This document shows positions 19,263 to 28,954 of a DNA stretch of 64,000 nt, in pieces. The position numbers and the translations under genes are program-made. Origin of the DNA: Senegalimassilia sp003474385 (GTDB lineage Bacteria; Actinomycetota; Coriobacteriia; Coriobacteriales; Eggerthellaceae); NCBI RefSeq assembly GCF_003474385.1, contig NZ_QUCY01000010.1, positions 22,928 to 86,927 of the forward strand. Direction: 5' to 3'. The notes beneath the pieces are model-generated. The model made no database searches. It was not told the origin of the DNA and was given only the letters and a program-made list of their open reading frames with translations. Position 1 is the stretch's first letter. Every line of letters begins with the position of its first letter.

Positions 19263-20570
19263 CTAGGCGCGCACCTGCCCCGAGCCGCGCAGCACGTACT
19301 TGTACGAGGTCAGGCCCTCGAGCGCGAAGGGACCGCGCACGTGAAGCTTCTGCGTGGAGATGCCGATCTCAGCGCCCAGGCCGAACATGCCGCCATCGGT
19401 GAACGCGGTTGAGGCGTTCACGTACACCGCCGCCGCATCCACTTCGTTGACGAACCGCTCGATGGCGGCCGCGCCTTCGGGAAGCTTCGGATCGGCGACG
19501 ATGGCCTCGGAGTGCATCGTGCCGTAACGATTGATATGGGCGATGGCCTGCTCAGGGCCGCTGACGCAGCGCACGGCCAAGTCAGGGGAAAGGTATTCCA
19601 TTTCCCAATCCCGCTCGGAAGCGCGCTCTACCTGCAGCGCAGCATCGGTCGGTAACCGCTTTTCACCGGCAGCAAGGGCGGCCTTGCACGCAAGCTCGTC
19701 GCCATGGATGCGCACGCCCTTGTCTGCGAGCATGCCGAACAATTCCGGCAGGAAGCGCTCGGCCACAGCTTCGTCGACGAGCAGCGTCTCGCAGGCGTTG
19801 CACACGCCATAGCGACGGCACTTGGCGTTGACGACGATGTTTCGCGCCATATCGAAGTCGGCCGTGGAGTGGACGTACACATGGCAGTTGCCCGTTCCCG
19901 TCTCGATAACGGGAACCTTCGCGCAATCGACGCAATGGGCGATAAGGCCCGCACCGCCGCGCGGCACAAGGACGTCGACCACGCCTCGCAGGCCCATGAG
20001 CACGTCGGCCGCGGCGCGATCGGTGGACTCGATGATGCCGATGCAACCGGCGGGCATGCCAGCCGAAACCGCCGCATCGTGCAGCACATGCGCGATGGCG
20101 GCGCAGGACCTGGCCGCCAAGGAACCGCCGCGCAGCACGCAAGTGTTGCCCGACTTCAGGCAGATGCCCGCAGCATCGGCAGTGACGTTGGGGCGTGCCT
20201 CGTAGACGACGGCCACCACGCCGAGCGGGACCGCCACGCGCGAGAGTAGGATGCCGCTGTCGAGCGTGCGCGAATCGAACACGCGGCTGAGCGGGTCGGG
20301 AAGCGCCACCAGGTCCTCGAGCGCGTCGGCCATGGCCATCACGCGCCCTTCGTCGAGTATCAGGCGATCGAGCAGGCTTTCCTTGGTGCCGGCTTGACGC
20401 GCTGCGTCCATATCCTGGGCATTGGCGGCCACGATGGCGCCGGACCGATCGCGTAAGGCACGAGCCATAGCGGTCAGGGCGGCGTTACGCTCCTGCGCGG
20501 TAGCCTGCGCGAGCGCCGGGCTAGCATTCTTGGCGGCCTGCGCGACCGCCAGCACTTCCTGTTCCAGCAT
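19263..20570 (-). CDS. proA: Gamma-glutamyl phosphate reductase
   Basis: Second step of proline biosynthesis, reducing gamma-glutamyl phosphate to glutamate semialdehyde with NADPH. The 435-residue length fits the family. RVAVPLGVVAVVYEARPNVT, the phosphate-binding region GGSLAARS, and the catalytic Cys in RYGVCNACETLLVDE are visible, as is the C-terminal GLGAEIGISTQKLHVRGP. It follows proB by 48 bases and precedes nadD-yqeK by one base in the obg-to-rsfS operon. Confidence 0.96.
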   Translation of the reverse strand: MLEQEVLAVAQAAKNASPALAQATAQERNAALTAMARALRDRSGAIVAANAQDMDAARQAGTKESLLDRLILDEGRVMAMADALEDLVALPDPLSRVFDSRTLDSGILLSRVAVPLGVVAVVYEARPNVTADAAGICLKSGNTCVLRGGSLAARSCAAIAHVLHDAAVSAGMPAGCIGIIESTDRAAADVLMGLRGVVDVLVPRGGAGLIAHCVDCAKVPVIETGTGNCHVYVHSTADFDMARNIVVNAKCRRYGVCNACETLLVDEAVAERFLPELFGMLADKGVRIHGDELACKAALAAGEKRLPTDAALQVERASERDWEMEYLSPDLAVRCVSGPEQAIAHINRYGTMHSEAIVADPKLPEGAAAIERFVNEVDAAAVYVNASTAFTDGGMFGLGAEIGISTQKLHVRGPFALEGLTSYKYVLRGSGQVRA

Positions 20571-20618
20571 GATCGACTCACATTCTGTCGTATATCCAAA
20601 GCACGGGGCGAAAGGCCC

Positions 20619-21761
20619 CTATTCGAAGACCACCAGCTCGTCGCGGTGCACCAACGGACGCTGGGTCAGTGCGGCGAGCAGGCGGTTGCGCTCGAGCACC
20701 TCGCGCGTTTTGCCGCAGGCAAGCTCCACCTCGTCAGCGGAGAACGCCGCGCGGCCGCGGGCGAACAGATGGCCCGCAAGGTCTTTGATGTCGACGATGT
20801 CGCCGGCCTCGAAACGACCCTCGACGCCGGCAACGCCCACGCAAAGCAAAGATTTGCCGTGCCCGATGAGCGCCGACTTCGCACCTTCGTCGACCACCAC
20901 CGCGCCGCGCGCCGAGTCGCCAAGGGCGATCCATAGCTTGCGGGGCGTGATCTCGTGGGGCTTCTCCAACGCCGAGAAACGCGTGCCGACGGCCTTGCCC
21001 GCTGCCGCATCCTCGACCACATGGGGCTGGCGACCGTAGCAGATGACCATGGGGATGCCGGCCACCATGAGCACGCGCGCGGCTTTGATCTTGGTGATCA
21101 TGCCGCCCGAGCCCACCGTGGAACCGGCGCCGCCGGCGACCGCCAGGATCTCAGGCCCGATGCTTTCCACATGAGGAATGAGCTTGGCATCGGGGTTCGT
21201 GTTCGGATTGCCGTCGTAAAGGCCGTCGATATCCGAAAGGATGACCATGAGGTCGGCATCGATCAAGCACGCGGCCAGCGCGGCGAGCGTGTCGTTGTCG
21301 CCGAACTTGATCTGCTCGACGGCAATGGTGTCATTCTCGTTGATGATGGGCACCACGCCCAGCTCCAGCAAGCGCAGAAGCGTGTTGCGGGCATGCAGAT
21401 ACGCATGGCGATCTGCCGTATCGCGGCGGGTGAGCAACACCGTGGAGGTGACGATGCCGTGAGCCGCGAATGCCTCGGCATACGCCGTGGCCAAAGCCGA
21501 CTGCCCCACCGACGCCGCAGCCTGCAAGCTTGGCATGTCGCTGGGACGCTTCTGGATGCCCAGGGCCTCAAGGCCGCACGCGATGGCGGCAGACGTCACG
21601 ATGACGGGCTGCCAGTCAGCGGCCCGCACTTTTGCGATCTGGTCGGCAAGCGCCGCCAGGTACTCGTAATCGATGCTGCTCTCCGACGTGGTGAGCGTCG
21701 AAGAACCGATCTTTATGACCAGGCGCCGTGCGGCGCCCGCCCTAGCATCCAGCTGCTCCAT
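20619..21761 (-). CDS. proB: Glutamate 5-kinase
   Basis: First step of proline synthesis, phosphorylating glutamate; it is normally feedback-inhibited by proline. The 380-residue protein has the amino-acid kinase fold (RRLVIKIGSSTLT, NENDTIAVEQIKFGDNDTLAA, VGSGGMITKIKAARV). A C-terminal PUA domain begins around LWIALGDSARGAVVVDEGAK. The start ATG shares one base with the obg stop (TAATG), so translation is coupled. It forms a working pair with proA downstream. Confidence 0.96.
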   Translation of the reverse strand: MEQLDARAGAARRLVIKIGSSTLTTSESSIDYEYLAALADQIAKVRAADWQPVIVTSAAIACGLEALGIQKRPSDMPSLQAAASVGQSALATAYAEAFAAHGIVTSTVLLTRRDTADRHAYLHARNTLLRLLELGVVPIINENDTIAVEQIKFGDNDTLAALAACLIDADLMVILSDIDGLYDGNPNTNPDAKLIPHVESIGPEILAVAGGAGSTVGSGGMITKIKAARVLMVAGIPMVICYGRQPHVVEDAAAGKAVGTRFSALEKPHEITPRKLWIALGDSARGAVVVDEGAKSALIGHGKSLLCVGVAGVEGRFEAGDIVDIKDLAGHLFARGRAAFSADEVELACGKTREVLERNRLLAALTQRPLVHRDELVVFE

Positions 21762-23155
21762 TAGATATCAAGCTCCTCGAACAGATCGGCGGCCGTCCTG
21801 GTAGACTCGAACTCGAAGGCGCGCCCACAAATGCGGATCTCGTCGCCATCGACGGCGCCCGCCTTCTCGAGCGCCTCCTCGACGCCCACGCGCTTGAGGC
21901 GGTGCTGCAGAAACACCACGGCCTCCTCGTTTTCCCAATCGCACTGCACCACCATGCGCTCGACCTGGGCGCCCACCACGCGGAACACGCCCTCGGAGAG
22001 CTTGCGCACGGTGAAGCGCCTGTCGCGGGCCTCGCGCTTGAGCTCCCAAACGTGCTCGTACTGCACGTCGGACGCCTCGGCCTGGCGAGCCTGCTCGCGA
22101 AGCTCGTGGACCTGGTTGGCGATGGCCGCCTTCAAACTGTCCACGCCCTCGCCGGTAAGCGCGCTGATGCAGTACACCTTTGGGTCGATGGGGCTCGGCG
22201 CGAACTCGTTGCCGCCGGCAGCCGCGATGGAATCGGCCTTGACCTGGGCCTTCAGTCGCTCCAACGCCTCTTCGGTACCCGCGACGTCGATCTTGTTCGC
22301 CACCACGATGCGCGGGCGCGCCGCCAGCTCGTCGGCGTAGAGCGCCAGCTCGTTGTTGATGATCTTGTAATCATCGAGCGGGTCGCGGCCCTCCCAGTCG
22401 CCCGTGAGGTCGACCACGTGCACGATGAGCGCGGTGCGCTCGATATGGCGGAGGAACTCGTGTCCCAGGCCGCGCCCCTCGTGCGCTCCCTCGATGAGAC
22501 CGGGGATGTCGGCCACGACGAAGCTCAAATCGCCCGAGCGCGCCACGCCCAGGTTGGGCACGAGCGTGGTGAACGGGTAATCGGCGATCTTCGGGCGTGC
22601 CGCCGAGATCTTCGAGATAAGCGAGCTTTTGCCGGCAGAGGGCATGCCTACAAGCGCCGCGTCGGCCATAAGCTTCATCTCAAGCTCGATCCAGCGCTCC
22701 TGCGCAGGCTCGCCCAGCTCGGCGAACGCCGGCGCGCGACGCGTAGAGGTGACGAAGTGGATGTTGCCGCGGCCGCCCATGCCGCCGTCTGCCACGGTGA
22801 TGCGCTCGCCGTCGTGGGTAAGGTCGGCCATGAGCTCGCCGGTTTCCTTGGATTCCTCGAAGTATTCGTGGACCACGGTGCCCACCGGCACCTTGAGCAC
22901 CAGATCGTCGCCCGTGGCGCCGTGCATGCGGCTGCCCTTGCCGTGCGTGCCGCGCTCTGCCTTGAAGTGGTGCTTGAAGCGGTAGTCGATCAGCGAGGAC
23001 ACGCTGGCATCGGCTTCGAGCACCACGTTGCCGCCATGACCGCCGTCGCCGCCGTCGGGACCGCCCTTGGGCACGTGCGCCTCGCGGCGAAACGACATGC
23101 AGCCGGCGCCGCCGTCGCCGCCCTTGACGTGGATTCGGACCTTATCAATGAACAC
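21761..23155 (-). CDS. obg: GTPase Obg/CgtA
   Basis: Essential ribosome-associated GTPase that acts in 50S maturation and stress signalling. The 464 residues show three parts. The Gly-rich Obg fold comes first (HVKGGDGGAGCMSFRREAHV). The G domain starts about residue 160 (G1 GMPSAGKSSL, G3 DIPGLIEGA, G4 NKID). A C-terminal OCT domain ends in an acidic tail. It follows the rplU-rpmA terminator, so it may have its own promoter in the short spacer, and leads obg-proB-proA-nadD/yqeK-rsfS. Confidence 0.97.
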   Translation of the reverse strand: MFIDKVRIHVKGGDGGAGCMSFRREAHVPKGGPDGGDGGHGGNVVLEADASVSSLIDYRFKHHFKAERGTHGKGSRMHGATGDDLVLKVPVGTVVHEYFEESKETGELMADLTHDGERITVADGGMGGRGNIHFVTSTRRAPAFAELGEPAQERWIELEMKLMADAALVGMPSAGKSSLISKISAARPKIADYPFTTLVPNLGVARSGDLSFVVADIPGLIEGAHEGRGLGHEFLRHIERTALIVHVVDLTGDWEGRDPLDDYKIINNELALYADELAARPRIVVANKIDVAGTEEALERLKAQVKADSIAAAGGNEFAPSPIDPKVYCISALTGEGVDSLKAAIANQVHELREQARQAEASDVQYEHVWELKREARDRRFTVRKLSEGVFRVVGAQVERMVVQCDWENEEAVVFLQHRLKRVGVEEALEKAGAVDGDEIRICGRAFEFESTRTAADLFEELDI

Positions 23156-23210
23156 GATGTGACCTCCATCGGTTTTAGGATTGCGTGTATCCCCTGATTG
23201 TATACGAAAA

Positions 23211-23235
23211 AAGCCCCCTGCAAGGCAGGGGGCTT
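23211..23235 (-). terminator. Terminator between rpmA and obg
   Basis: An 11-bp stem, AAGCCCCCTGC/GCAGGGGGCTT, with a 3-base loop is followed on the minus strand by TTTT. It ends the rplU-rpmA transcript 40 bases past the rpmA stop. Some read-through into obg is likely. Confidence 0.92.
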
Positions 23236-23275
23236 CGCGAATGCATAGATGCCACGCACGCGTGTGCGGCTTGTG

Positions 23276-23527
23276 CTACGCCTGGGGGCGGACATGCACG
23301 CGACGCTTCACGCCACGCGTGAACTCCAGCGTGCCGTCGCACAGAGCGAACAGCGTGTCGTCCTTGCCACGGCCGACGTTGTCGCCGGGATGGAACTTGG
23401 TGCCGCGCTGACGGACGATGATCTGGCCCGTCTTGATCTGCTGGCCGGCGAACATCTTCACGCCCAGTCGTTTTGCGTGGGAATCGCGGCCGTTACGGGT
23501 AGAACCGAGACCTTTCTTATGTGCCAT
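23276..23527 (-). CDS. rpmA: 50S ribosomal protein L27
   Basis: Large-subunit protein whose N-terminus reaches the peptidyl transferase centre. The 83-residue product starts MAHKKGLGSTRNGRDSHAKR, the standard opening without the cleavable Firmicutes extension. It contains GQQIKTGQIIVRQRGTKFHP and GRGKDDTLFALCDG. It follows rplU by 18 bases in the usual pair. Confidence 0.98.
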   Translation of the reverse strand: MAHKKGLGSTRNGRDSHAKRLGVKMFAGQQIKTGQIIVRQRGTKFHPGDNVGRGKDDTLFALCDGTLEFTRGVKRRVHVRPQA

Positions 23528-23545
23528 TTCATTCCCTCCTTACAA

Positions 23546-23851
23546 TTAAGCGATGGACTTGATCTCAACGCGCGTGAGCTGCTGGCGATGGCCGCGCAGC
23601 TTCTTGTAGTTCTTGCGCTTCTTGAACTTGAACACCAGCTGCTTGGGGCCCTTGAACTGCTCGACGACCTCAGCGGTGACCTTCTTGGCAGCTGCCTTGG
23701 CCGGATCGGCCTCGACGGTGGAACCGTCGACGAAGCAGATGACCGGAAGCTCGACGGTGGCGCCGACCTCGGCGTCCAGCTTCTCGATGTTGAGCTTGTC
23801 CCCGACGGCAACCTTGTACTGCTTGCCGCCCGTTTTCACGATTGCGTACAT
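23546..23851 (-). CDS. rplU: 50S ribosomal protein L21
   Basis: Large-subunit protein binding 23S rRNA near L20. The 101-residue product opens MYAIVKTGGKQYKVAVGDKL and ends with the conserved FKKRKNYKKLRGHRQQLTRV. It is the first gene of the rplU-rpmA unit. The 223-base upstream spacer to polA probably holds the promoter and an L21 leader, but I could not define either. Confidence 0.98.
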   Translation of the reverse strand: MYAIVKTGGKQYKVAVGDKLNIEKLDAEVGATVELPVICFVDGSTVEADPAKAAAKKVTAEVVEQFKGPKQLVFKFKKRKNYKKLRGHRQQLTRVEIKSIA

Positions 23852-24074
23852 GTTTTCTCCTACTTTCGAAATAAACGCAAGGCGATAGCTTAGCAGCGCG
23901 ACCGTAGCAAGTCAACGAAGTGATCGAATGCACAGTCTCCGCGTATCATCGCACTTATTTCCGCTGCGCCTCCTCGGGCACAACATTCGATATGATACCA
24001 GATGTTGTGGACACACGCGGCGGCGTTGCCCGCTTTTTCCGCATCGCCACCCCGCTTCACGGAATGCCCACAAG

Positions 24075-26705
24075 CTAGTGCGCTTCAGCCCAGGTATCGG
24101 CAGCCGAGATATCGGCGAGCAAGGGCACCTTCAGCTCGGCCACGTGCTCCATAACGTCGCGGACCATGGCCGAGAGCGCCTCAACTTCCCCATCGGGCAC
24201 GCTGAAGTCCAGCTCGTCGTGCACCTGCACGAGCAAGCGGGCCTTGAAGCCCTCTTTCATGAGGCGCTCCTGCACCTGGCGCATGGCAAGCTTGATGATG
24301 TCGGCAGCGCTGCCCTGCATGGGGTGGTTCATGGCGGTGCGCTCGCCGAAGCCGCGCGTGTTGCCGTTGGCGGCGCGCAGCTCGGGGATATGGCGCTTTC
24401 GCCCGAACATGGTTTGAGCATAGCCGTTGGCGCGGGCCTGCTCGACCGTTTCATCGAGATAGGCGCGCACGCCGGGATGCACCTCGAAGTAACGGTCGAT
24501 CATGCCCTTCGCCTCAGCGATGGAGATTCCCAGGCTTTGCGCCAGCCCGAACGCCTGCTGGCCGTAGACGATGCCGAAGTTCACCGCCTTGGCGCGGCTG
24601 CGCTGCTCGGGCGTGACCTGGTCGATGGGCACGTCGAACACGCGCGACGCCGTGGAGGCGTGGAAGTCGGCGCCGCTGGTGAACGCCTGGACGAGCGCCT
24701 CGTCGCCTGAGAGGTGCGCGAGCAGGCGCAGCTCGATCTGAGAGTAGTCCGCCGAGAGGAACTTGCATCCCGGCTCAAGCGGGACGAAGCACTCGCGGAT
24801 ATGGCGCCCGAATTGCGTGCGCACGGGGATGTTCTGCAGGTTGGGATCCGATGAGGACAAACGCCCGGTGGTGGTGACGGTCTCGTTGAAGCTGGAGTGC
24901 ACGCGCCCGTCGCCGGCGCGCATGCGCGGCAGGGCGTCGATGTAGGTGGACTTGATCTTCGCCAGCTCGCGATAGCGCAGAACGAGGGCGGGCAGCTCGT
25001 GGATCTCGGCAAGGTCTTTAAGCACCTTGGCGTCGGTAGAGTACCCGCGCTGGGTTTTTTTGCGCGCGGGCAGCCCAAGCACCTCGAACAGGATGTGGCC
25101 GAGCTGCTTGGGGGAATCCACGTTGAACTCCTGGCCGGCAAGCTCGAAGATCTGCGTTCGCAGGCCCTCGATTTCCTCGCCCGTGGAGGCGCCCAGCTGC
25201 GCAAGACGCTCGACGTCGATGGCCGCGCCGGTGCGCTCCATGATGGCGAGCACCGCCACAAGCGGCAGGTCGATATCGAAATAGGCGCGCTCCGAGCCCT
25301 CGTCCTCAAGGGCGCGGGTAAGCGGGCCGACCAGGGTGCGCGCGGCGGCAGCCTGCGCGGTTGCGCGTTGCTCTTCGGTTTTCGCCACGGGCAGCACGCC
25401 GCCCATATAGGTGTCGAGCAGCACATCGTAGGTATACTCGGACACCGAGGAGTTCAAGACGTACCCGGCAAGCCCCAGGTCGAAGGTGCGCATGGACATG
25501 AGCTGCCCATCGTCGACCAGCGCGGGAAGGGCGTTGTCGGTCGGATAGACGCGATGCACCGCCGCCTTGACATCGATTGCGGCGAAGTTACCGCCGGCGA
25601 CCAAACGCGCAAGCTGGGAAAACGCCGCGTCGTCGGTGAACACGGCGCAGCCCTGCGAAGCGGACACCGCCACGACCGACCCGCCGCCGAACAGCGACTC
25701 CTGCTCGGGATCGACGATGGCAACGCCCACCTGCTCGCCCGATTCCAAGACCGCATCCACAAGCTTCTCGGCCTCTTCGCCGTGCAGAACTTGGCCCACC
25801 TCGATGGCGGCGGACTCGCGCTCGGGGGCCTCGCCCACCAGCTTGAGAACGCGCGTCAGATGCGAGTTGAAGCGATACTTCGAGAACGCCTCGGTGACGG
25901 CCTGGGGGCTGAACGCGGGGAACGCCGCGCCCTCGAGGTCCAAGGGGAAATCCAGGTCGCGCACGATGGTTGCCACCTTGCGGCTGGTGAACGCCGCCTC
26001 GCGGTTTTCCTCCATGCGCTCCTTCTGCTTGCCGCGAAGCTCGTCGATATGCTCGTAGATGCCCTCGAGGCTGCCGTAGGCGCCCAGCAGCTTCGCCGCC
26101 GTTTTGTCGCCCACGCCCGGCACGCCGGGGATGTTGTCGGAGCTGTCGCCCTTGAGCCCCAGGAAATCGGGGAACTGCGAAGGCTCCACGCCGTAACGCT
26201 CGCGCACCTCGCCCGGCCCGTAGATGGCCACGTCGGTGATGCCCTTGCGCGTGGTGACCACGTGCGTGAGCTCGGAGCACAGCTGGTAGACGTCCTTATC
26301 GCCCGAGACCAGCAGCGTGCGATAGCCCAGCTCCTCGTCGCGCGCCGCAACGGTTCCCAGGATATCGTCGCCCTCCCAGCCCGTCACGCGCACCACGGGG
26401 ATGCTCATGGATTCGAGCAGCTCCTCGATGATGGGGAATTGCGCCTTCAGGCCCGGGTCCATGGGAGGGCGCTGGGCCTTGTATTGCTCGAGCGCCTCGG
26501 TGCGGAACTTCGGGCGCCCGGCATCGAAGGCGCACACGATGGCGTCGGGATTGGAGATGTCGATGAACTTGAGCAGCATGGCTATGAAGCCAAACACCGC
26601 GTTGGTGGGCGTGCCGTCCGGGGCGTTCATGGTCGGCGGCACCGCGTGGAAGGCGCGGTGCATCAACGAGTTGCCGTCGATGACGGCCACTTTCTTCTCA
26701 GGCAT
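24075..26705 (-). CDS. polA: DNA polymerase I
   Basis: Gap-filling and primer-removing DNA polymerase. The ATG at 26705 was chosen because it has AAGGAAG upstream and gives the family start (MPEKKVAVIDGNSLMHRAFH); the product is 876 residues. It has a 5'-nuclease domain (residues 1 to about 290, VTGWEGDDILGTVAA, GLKGDSSDNIPGVPGVGDKT). The middle region matches a degenerate 3'-5' exonuclease lacking the DxE motif. The polymerase domain has DYSQIELRLLAHLSGD (motif A), RSRAKAVNFGIVYG (motif B) and LVQVHDELDF (motif C). Proofreading is therefore probably absent, as in many Gram-positive Pol I. Confidence 0.96.
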   Translation of the reverse strand: MPEKKVAVIDGNSLMHRAFHAVPPTMNAPDGTPTNAVFGFIAMLLKFIDISNPDAIVCAFDAGRPKFRTEALEQYKAQRPPMDPGLKAQFPIIEELLESMSIPVVRVTGWEGDDILGTVAARDEELGYRTLLVSGDKDVYQLCSELTHVVTTRKGITDVAIYGPGEVRERYGVEPSQFPDFLGLKGDSSDNIPGVPGVGDKTAAKLLGAYGSLEGIYEHIDELRGKQKERMEENREAAFTSRKVATIVRDLDFPLDLEGAAFPAFSPQAVTEAFSKYRFNSHLTRVLKLVGEAPERESAAIEVGQVLHGEEAEKLVDAVLESGEQVGVAIVDPEQESLFGGGSVVAVSASQGCAVFTDDAAFSQLARLVAGGNFAAIDVKAAVHRVYPTDNALPALVDDGQLMSMRTFDLGLAGYVLNSSVSEYTYDVLLDTYMGGVLPVAKTEEQRATAQAAAARTLVGPLTRALEDEGSERAYFDIDLPLVAVLAIMERTGAAIDVERLAQLGASTGEEIEGLRTQIFELAGQEFNVDSPKQLGHILFEVLGLPARKKTQRGYSTDAKVLKDLAEIHELPALVLRYRELAKIKSTYIDALPRMRAGDGRVHSSFNETVTTTGRLSSSDPNLQNIPVRTQFGRHIRECFVPLEPGCKFLSADYSQIELRLLAHLSGDEALVQAFTSGADFHASTASRVFDVPIDQVTPEQRSRAKAVNFGIVYGQQAFGLAQSLGISIAEAKGMIDRYFEVHPGVRAYLDETVEQARANGYAQTMFGRKRHIPELRAANGNTRGFGERTAMNHPMQGSAADIIKLAMRQVQERLMKEGFKARLLVQVHDELDFSVPDGEVEALSAMVRDVMEHVAELKVPLLADISAADTWAEAH

Positions 26706-26804
26706 AAGGCTTCCTTCAGGTTGGTTGCGCTTTCCCACCATTATATAAGCGACGAAGGGAAAGCGGCGCCAACCGCATCAGACAAGCACCGTTTGCCCGC
26801 TTCG

Positions 26805-27476
26805 CTACGCGCTCCAAAGGTAGCCGACGCCGCGCACCGTCTCCAGATGCTGCGAAAGCTCGGGGCCGAGCTTTGCGCGAACGCGCCTGACGTGCACGTC
26901 GACGGTGCGGCTACCGCCGTAGTAATCGAAGCCCCACACGCGGCGCAGCAGGGCATCGCGGCTGTACGTGCGGCCCGGATGGGTGACCAAAAAGGCCAGC
27001 AGCGCGTATTCAAGGTACGTGAAGTCAAGCGGCTCCCCGCCCACCGTCACCTGGTACGTTGCCAGGTTGATGGTCATGTTGTCCACCGTCACGAAATCGG
27101 TCGAGGTGCTCTCGTTGCCGGGCCACAGAAGCTGGCGGATGCGCGCGGCGCACTCCTCGCTGCCGGCGCCGTGCACCACGAAATCGCTTTTCACCTGCAC
27201 GGGAAGGCGGAACTCGGGAAGCTGCGCCTCGTTGACGATGACCAGCAGCGATGCCGAGCCGTCCTCGAGCAGCACCGATTCCACCTGCGACAAGGTTGCG
27301 AGCGCATCGGCGCGCGCCTCGTAGATGACCAGGTCGTAGGAAGGATGCTGGGACAGCAGCTTTTTAAACTGCACCGAGGACCCCGCCGCGACATCGACGT
27401 CCAGGCCTGAGAGCACCTGCTGGAACTTATGGGCGTTATCAAGGCTGTCGGCGATGAATATGACCGTTTTCCTCAT
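26805..27476 (-). CDS. GlnR-like OmpR-family nitrogen regulator with atypical receiver
   Basis: A 223-residue regulator with an N-terminal receiver-like domain and a C-terminal winged helix (about residues 130-223, LDFTYLEYALLAFLVTHPGR, VWGFDYYGGSRTVDVHVRRVRAKLG). The receiver is atypical. The phosphoacceptor position reads Glu (DLVIYE, Glu53), and the conserved Lys-Pro near the end is missing, so classical phosphorylation is unlikely. Actinobacterial GlnR proteins share this architecture and lack a cognate kinase. The gene lies 37 bases after glnA with its own AAGGAGGTG, so glnA and this gene probably form an operon. A GlnR-like box lies upstream of glnA. The GlnR identity is inferred from architecture and context. 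Confidence 0.8.
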   Translation of the reverse strand: MRKTVIFIADSLDNAHKFQQVLSGLDVDVAAGSSVQFKKLLSQHPSYDLVIYEARADALATLSQVESVLLEDGSASLLVIVNEAQLPEFRLPVQVKSDFVVHGAGSEECAARIRQLLWPGNESTSTDFVTVDNMTINLATYQVTVGGEPLDFTYLEYALLAFLVTHPGRTYSRDALLRRVWGFDYYGGSRTVDVHVRRVRAKLGPELSQHLETVRGVGYLWSA

Positions 27477-27513
27477 TGTTAGCGCACCTCCTTACGTCGC
27501 ATCCCGCGCACCT

Positions 27514-28857
27514 CTACAAAACCGCCAGGTAGCGGTCAAGCTCCCAGGTGGACACGTTGGACTGGTACTCGTCCCACTCCGCCTGCTTGGCTTCCACCAG
27601 GTAATCGCAGATGTGGTCGCCCAGCGTTTCGCGCATGAGCTTCGAGCGCCTGAACAGCTCGACGGCCTGGCCAAGGCTTTCGGGAAGCGTGCGGAACCCC
27701 TGACGGAGCAGCTCCTGACGCGATTGGGTGAACAGGTCGCGGTCCTCGACGGGCACCGGGGGCTCAAGGCCCTCCTCGATGCCGGCCAGGCCCGCCGCCA
27801 GCATGACCGCGAAGGTGAGGTAGGGGTTGGCGCTGGGGTCGGGGCTGCGCAGCTCCAGACGGCACGCCATCTCGCGATTAGGACGATAACCGGGCACGCG
27901 CACGAGCGTGGAACGGTTGGCGCGAGCCCAGGAAAGGTAGATGGGGGCCTCGCCGCCGGCGAGCAGGCGCTTGTAGGAGTTGACGCAGGGGTTGGTGATC
28001 AGGGCGAACTCGGGCGCGTACTTCAAGATGCCCGCGAGGAAGCTTTTCGCGGTTGCCGACAGATGATAGCCTTGCGGGTCATCAGGGTCGAAGAACACGT
28101 TGCTGCCATCAAAATCGAACAGGCTCATGTGCACGTGCATGCCACTGCCGGGCGCATCGGAGAGGGGCTTGGGCATGAAGGAGGCGTACACGCCGTGCTT
28201 CATGGCGATCTCCTTCACCACCAGCTTGTAGGTCATGACCGCATCGGCCATGGACAGGGCGTCGGTGAAGCGCAAGTCGATCTCGTGCTGGGAAGGGCCG
28301 TTCTCGTGATGGCTGTACTCCACCGGGATGCCCATCTTCTCAAGGGTGAGCACGGTGTCGCGTCGCAGGTCGCTGGCGTAATCCAAACTGGTCAGGTCGA
28401 AATAGCCGCCGCGATCCAACAGCTCGGTGCCCTCGGCATCTTTAAAGTAGTAGAACTCCACCTCGGGGCCGACGTTGAACACGTACCCCATGTCCTGCGC
28501 CTTGCCCACCACCCGCGCCAGCACATGGCGCGGGTCGCCCTCGAAGGGCTTGCCATCGGGCGTGCGGATGTCGCAGAACATGCGCGCCACGGCGTTGCTC
28601 TCCGGGCGCCACGGAAGCACCTGGAACGTGGAGGCGTCGGGAAACGCCAACATATCGGATTCCTCGGTGCGGCAAAAGCCCTCGATGCAGCTGCCGTCGA
28701 AGCCCATGCCGTCGGCGAAAGCGTCCTCAAGCTCGCTAGGGATGACGGCGAACGATTTCATGCTGCCGAGCACATCGGTGAACCAGAAGCGCACGAAGTG
28801 CACATCGCGGCTTTTGATGGTTTTCAGAACGAAATCCTGTTCCGGGTTGGAAGCCAT
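27514..28857 (-). CDS. glnA: Glutamine synthetase type I
   Basis: Makes glutamine from glutamate, ammonia and ATP. The ATG at 28857 was chosen for its AAGGAGGA upstream; the product has 447 residues. This is the length of the shorter, non-adenylylated alpha subdivision rather than the about 470 residues of the beta type. Visible motifs are MGFDGSCIEGF, VGPEVEFYYF, HHENGPSQHEIDLRF, GSGMHVHMSLF, NPCVNSYKRL and LELRSPDPSANPYL. The adenylylation-site signature of beta-type enzymes is not apparent. It is followed by the GlnR-like regulator and preceded by a promoter with a GlnR-like box. Confidence 0.96.
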   Translation of the reverse strand: MASNPEQDFVLKTIKSRDVHFVRFWFTDVLGSMKSFAVIPSELEDAFADGMGFDGSCIEGFCRTEESDMLAFPDASTFQVLPWRPESNAVARMFCDIRTPDGKPFEGDPRHVLARVVGKAQDMGYVFNVGPEVEFYYFKDAEGTELLDRGGYFDLTSLDYASDLRRDTVLTLEKMGIPVEYSHHENGPSQHEIDLRFTDALSMADAVMTYKLVVKEIAMKHGVYASFMPKPLSDAPGSGMHVHMSLFDFDGSNVFFDPDDPQGYHLSATAKSFLAGILKYAPEFALITNPCVNSYKRLLAGGEAPIYLSWARANRSTLVRVPGYRPNREMACRLELRSPDPSANPYLTFAVMLAAGLAGIEEGLEPPVPVEDRDLFTQSRQELLRQGFRTLPESLGQAVELFRRSKLMRETLGDHICDYLVEAKQAEWDEYQSNVSTWELDRYLAVL

Positions 28858-28923
28858 GGACGATTCCTCCTTCGCGCGCCAGGCCATGCAGCGGCGCGGA
28901 TCCTGACAACTTCTTAAAGGATG

Positions 28924-28954
28924 ATTATATCAGCGCATGTTGCCAACACGTTAC
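28924..28954 (-). promoter_or_regulatory. glnA promoter with GlnR-like box
   Basis: On the minus strand there is an extended -10, TGATATAAT (TATAAT at 28929-28924). Immediately upstream is GTAAC-N6-GCAAC (28954-28939). This matches the actinobacterial GlnR consensus gTnAC-N6-GaAAC at nine of ten core positions. The box ends 9 bases before the -10, so it occupies the -35 region. The consensus is established knowledge; the assignment is inference. Confidence 0.65.
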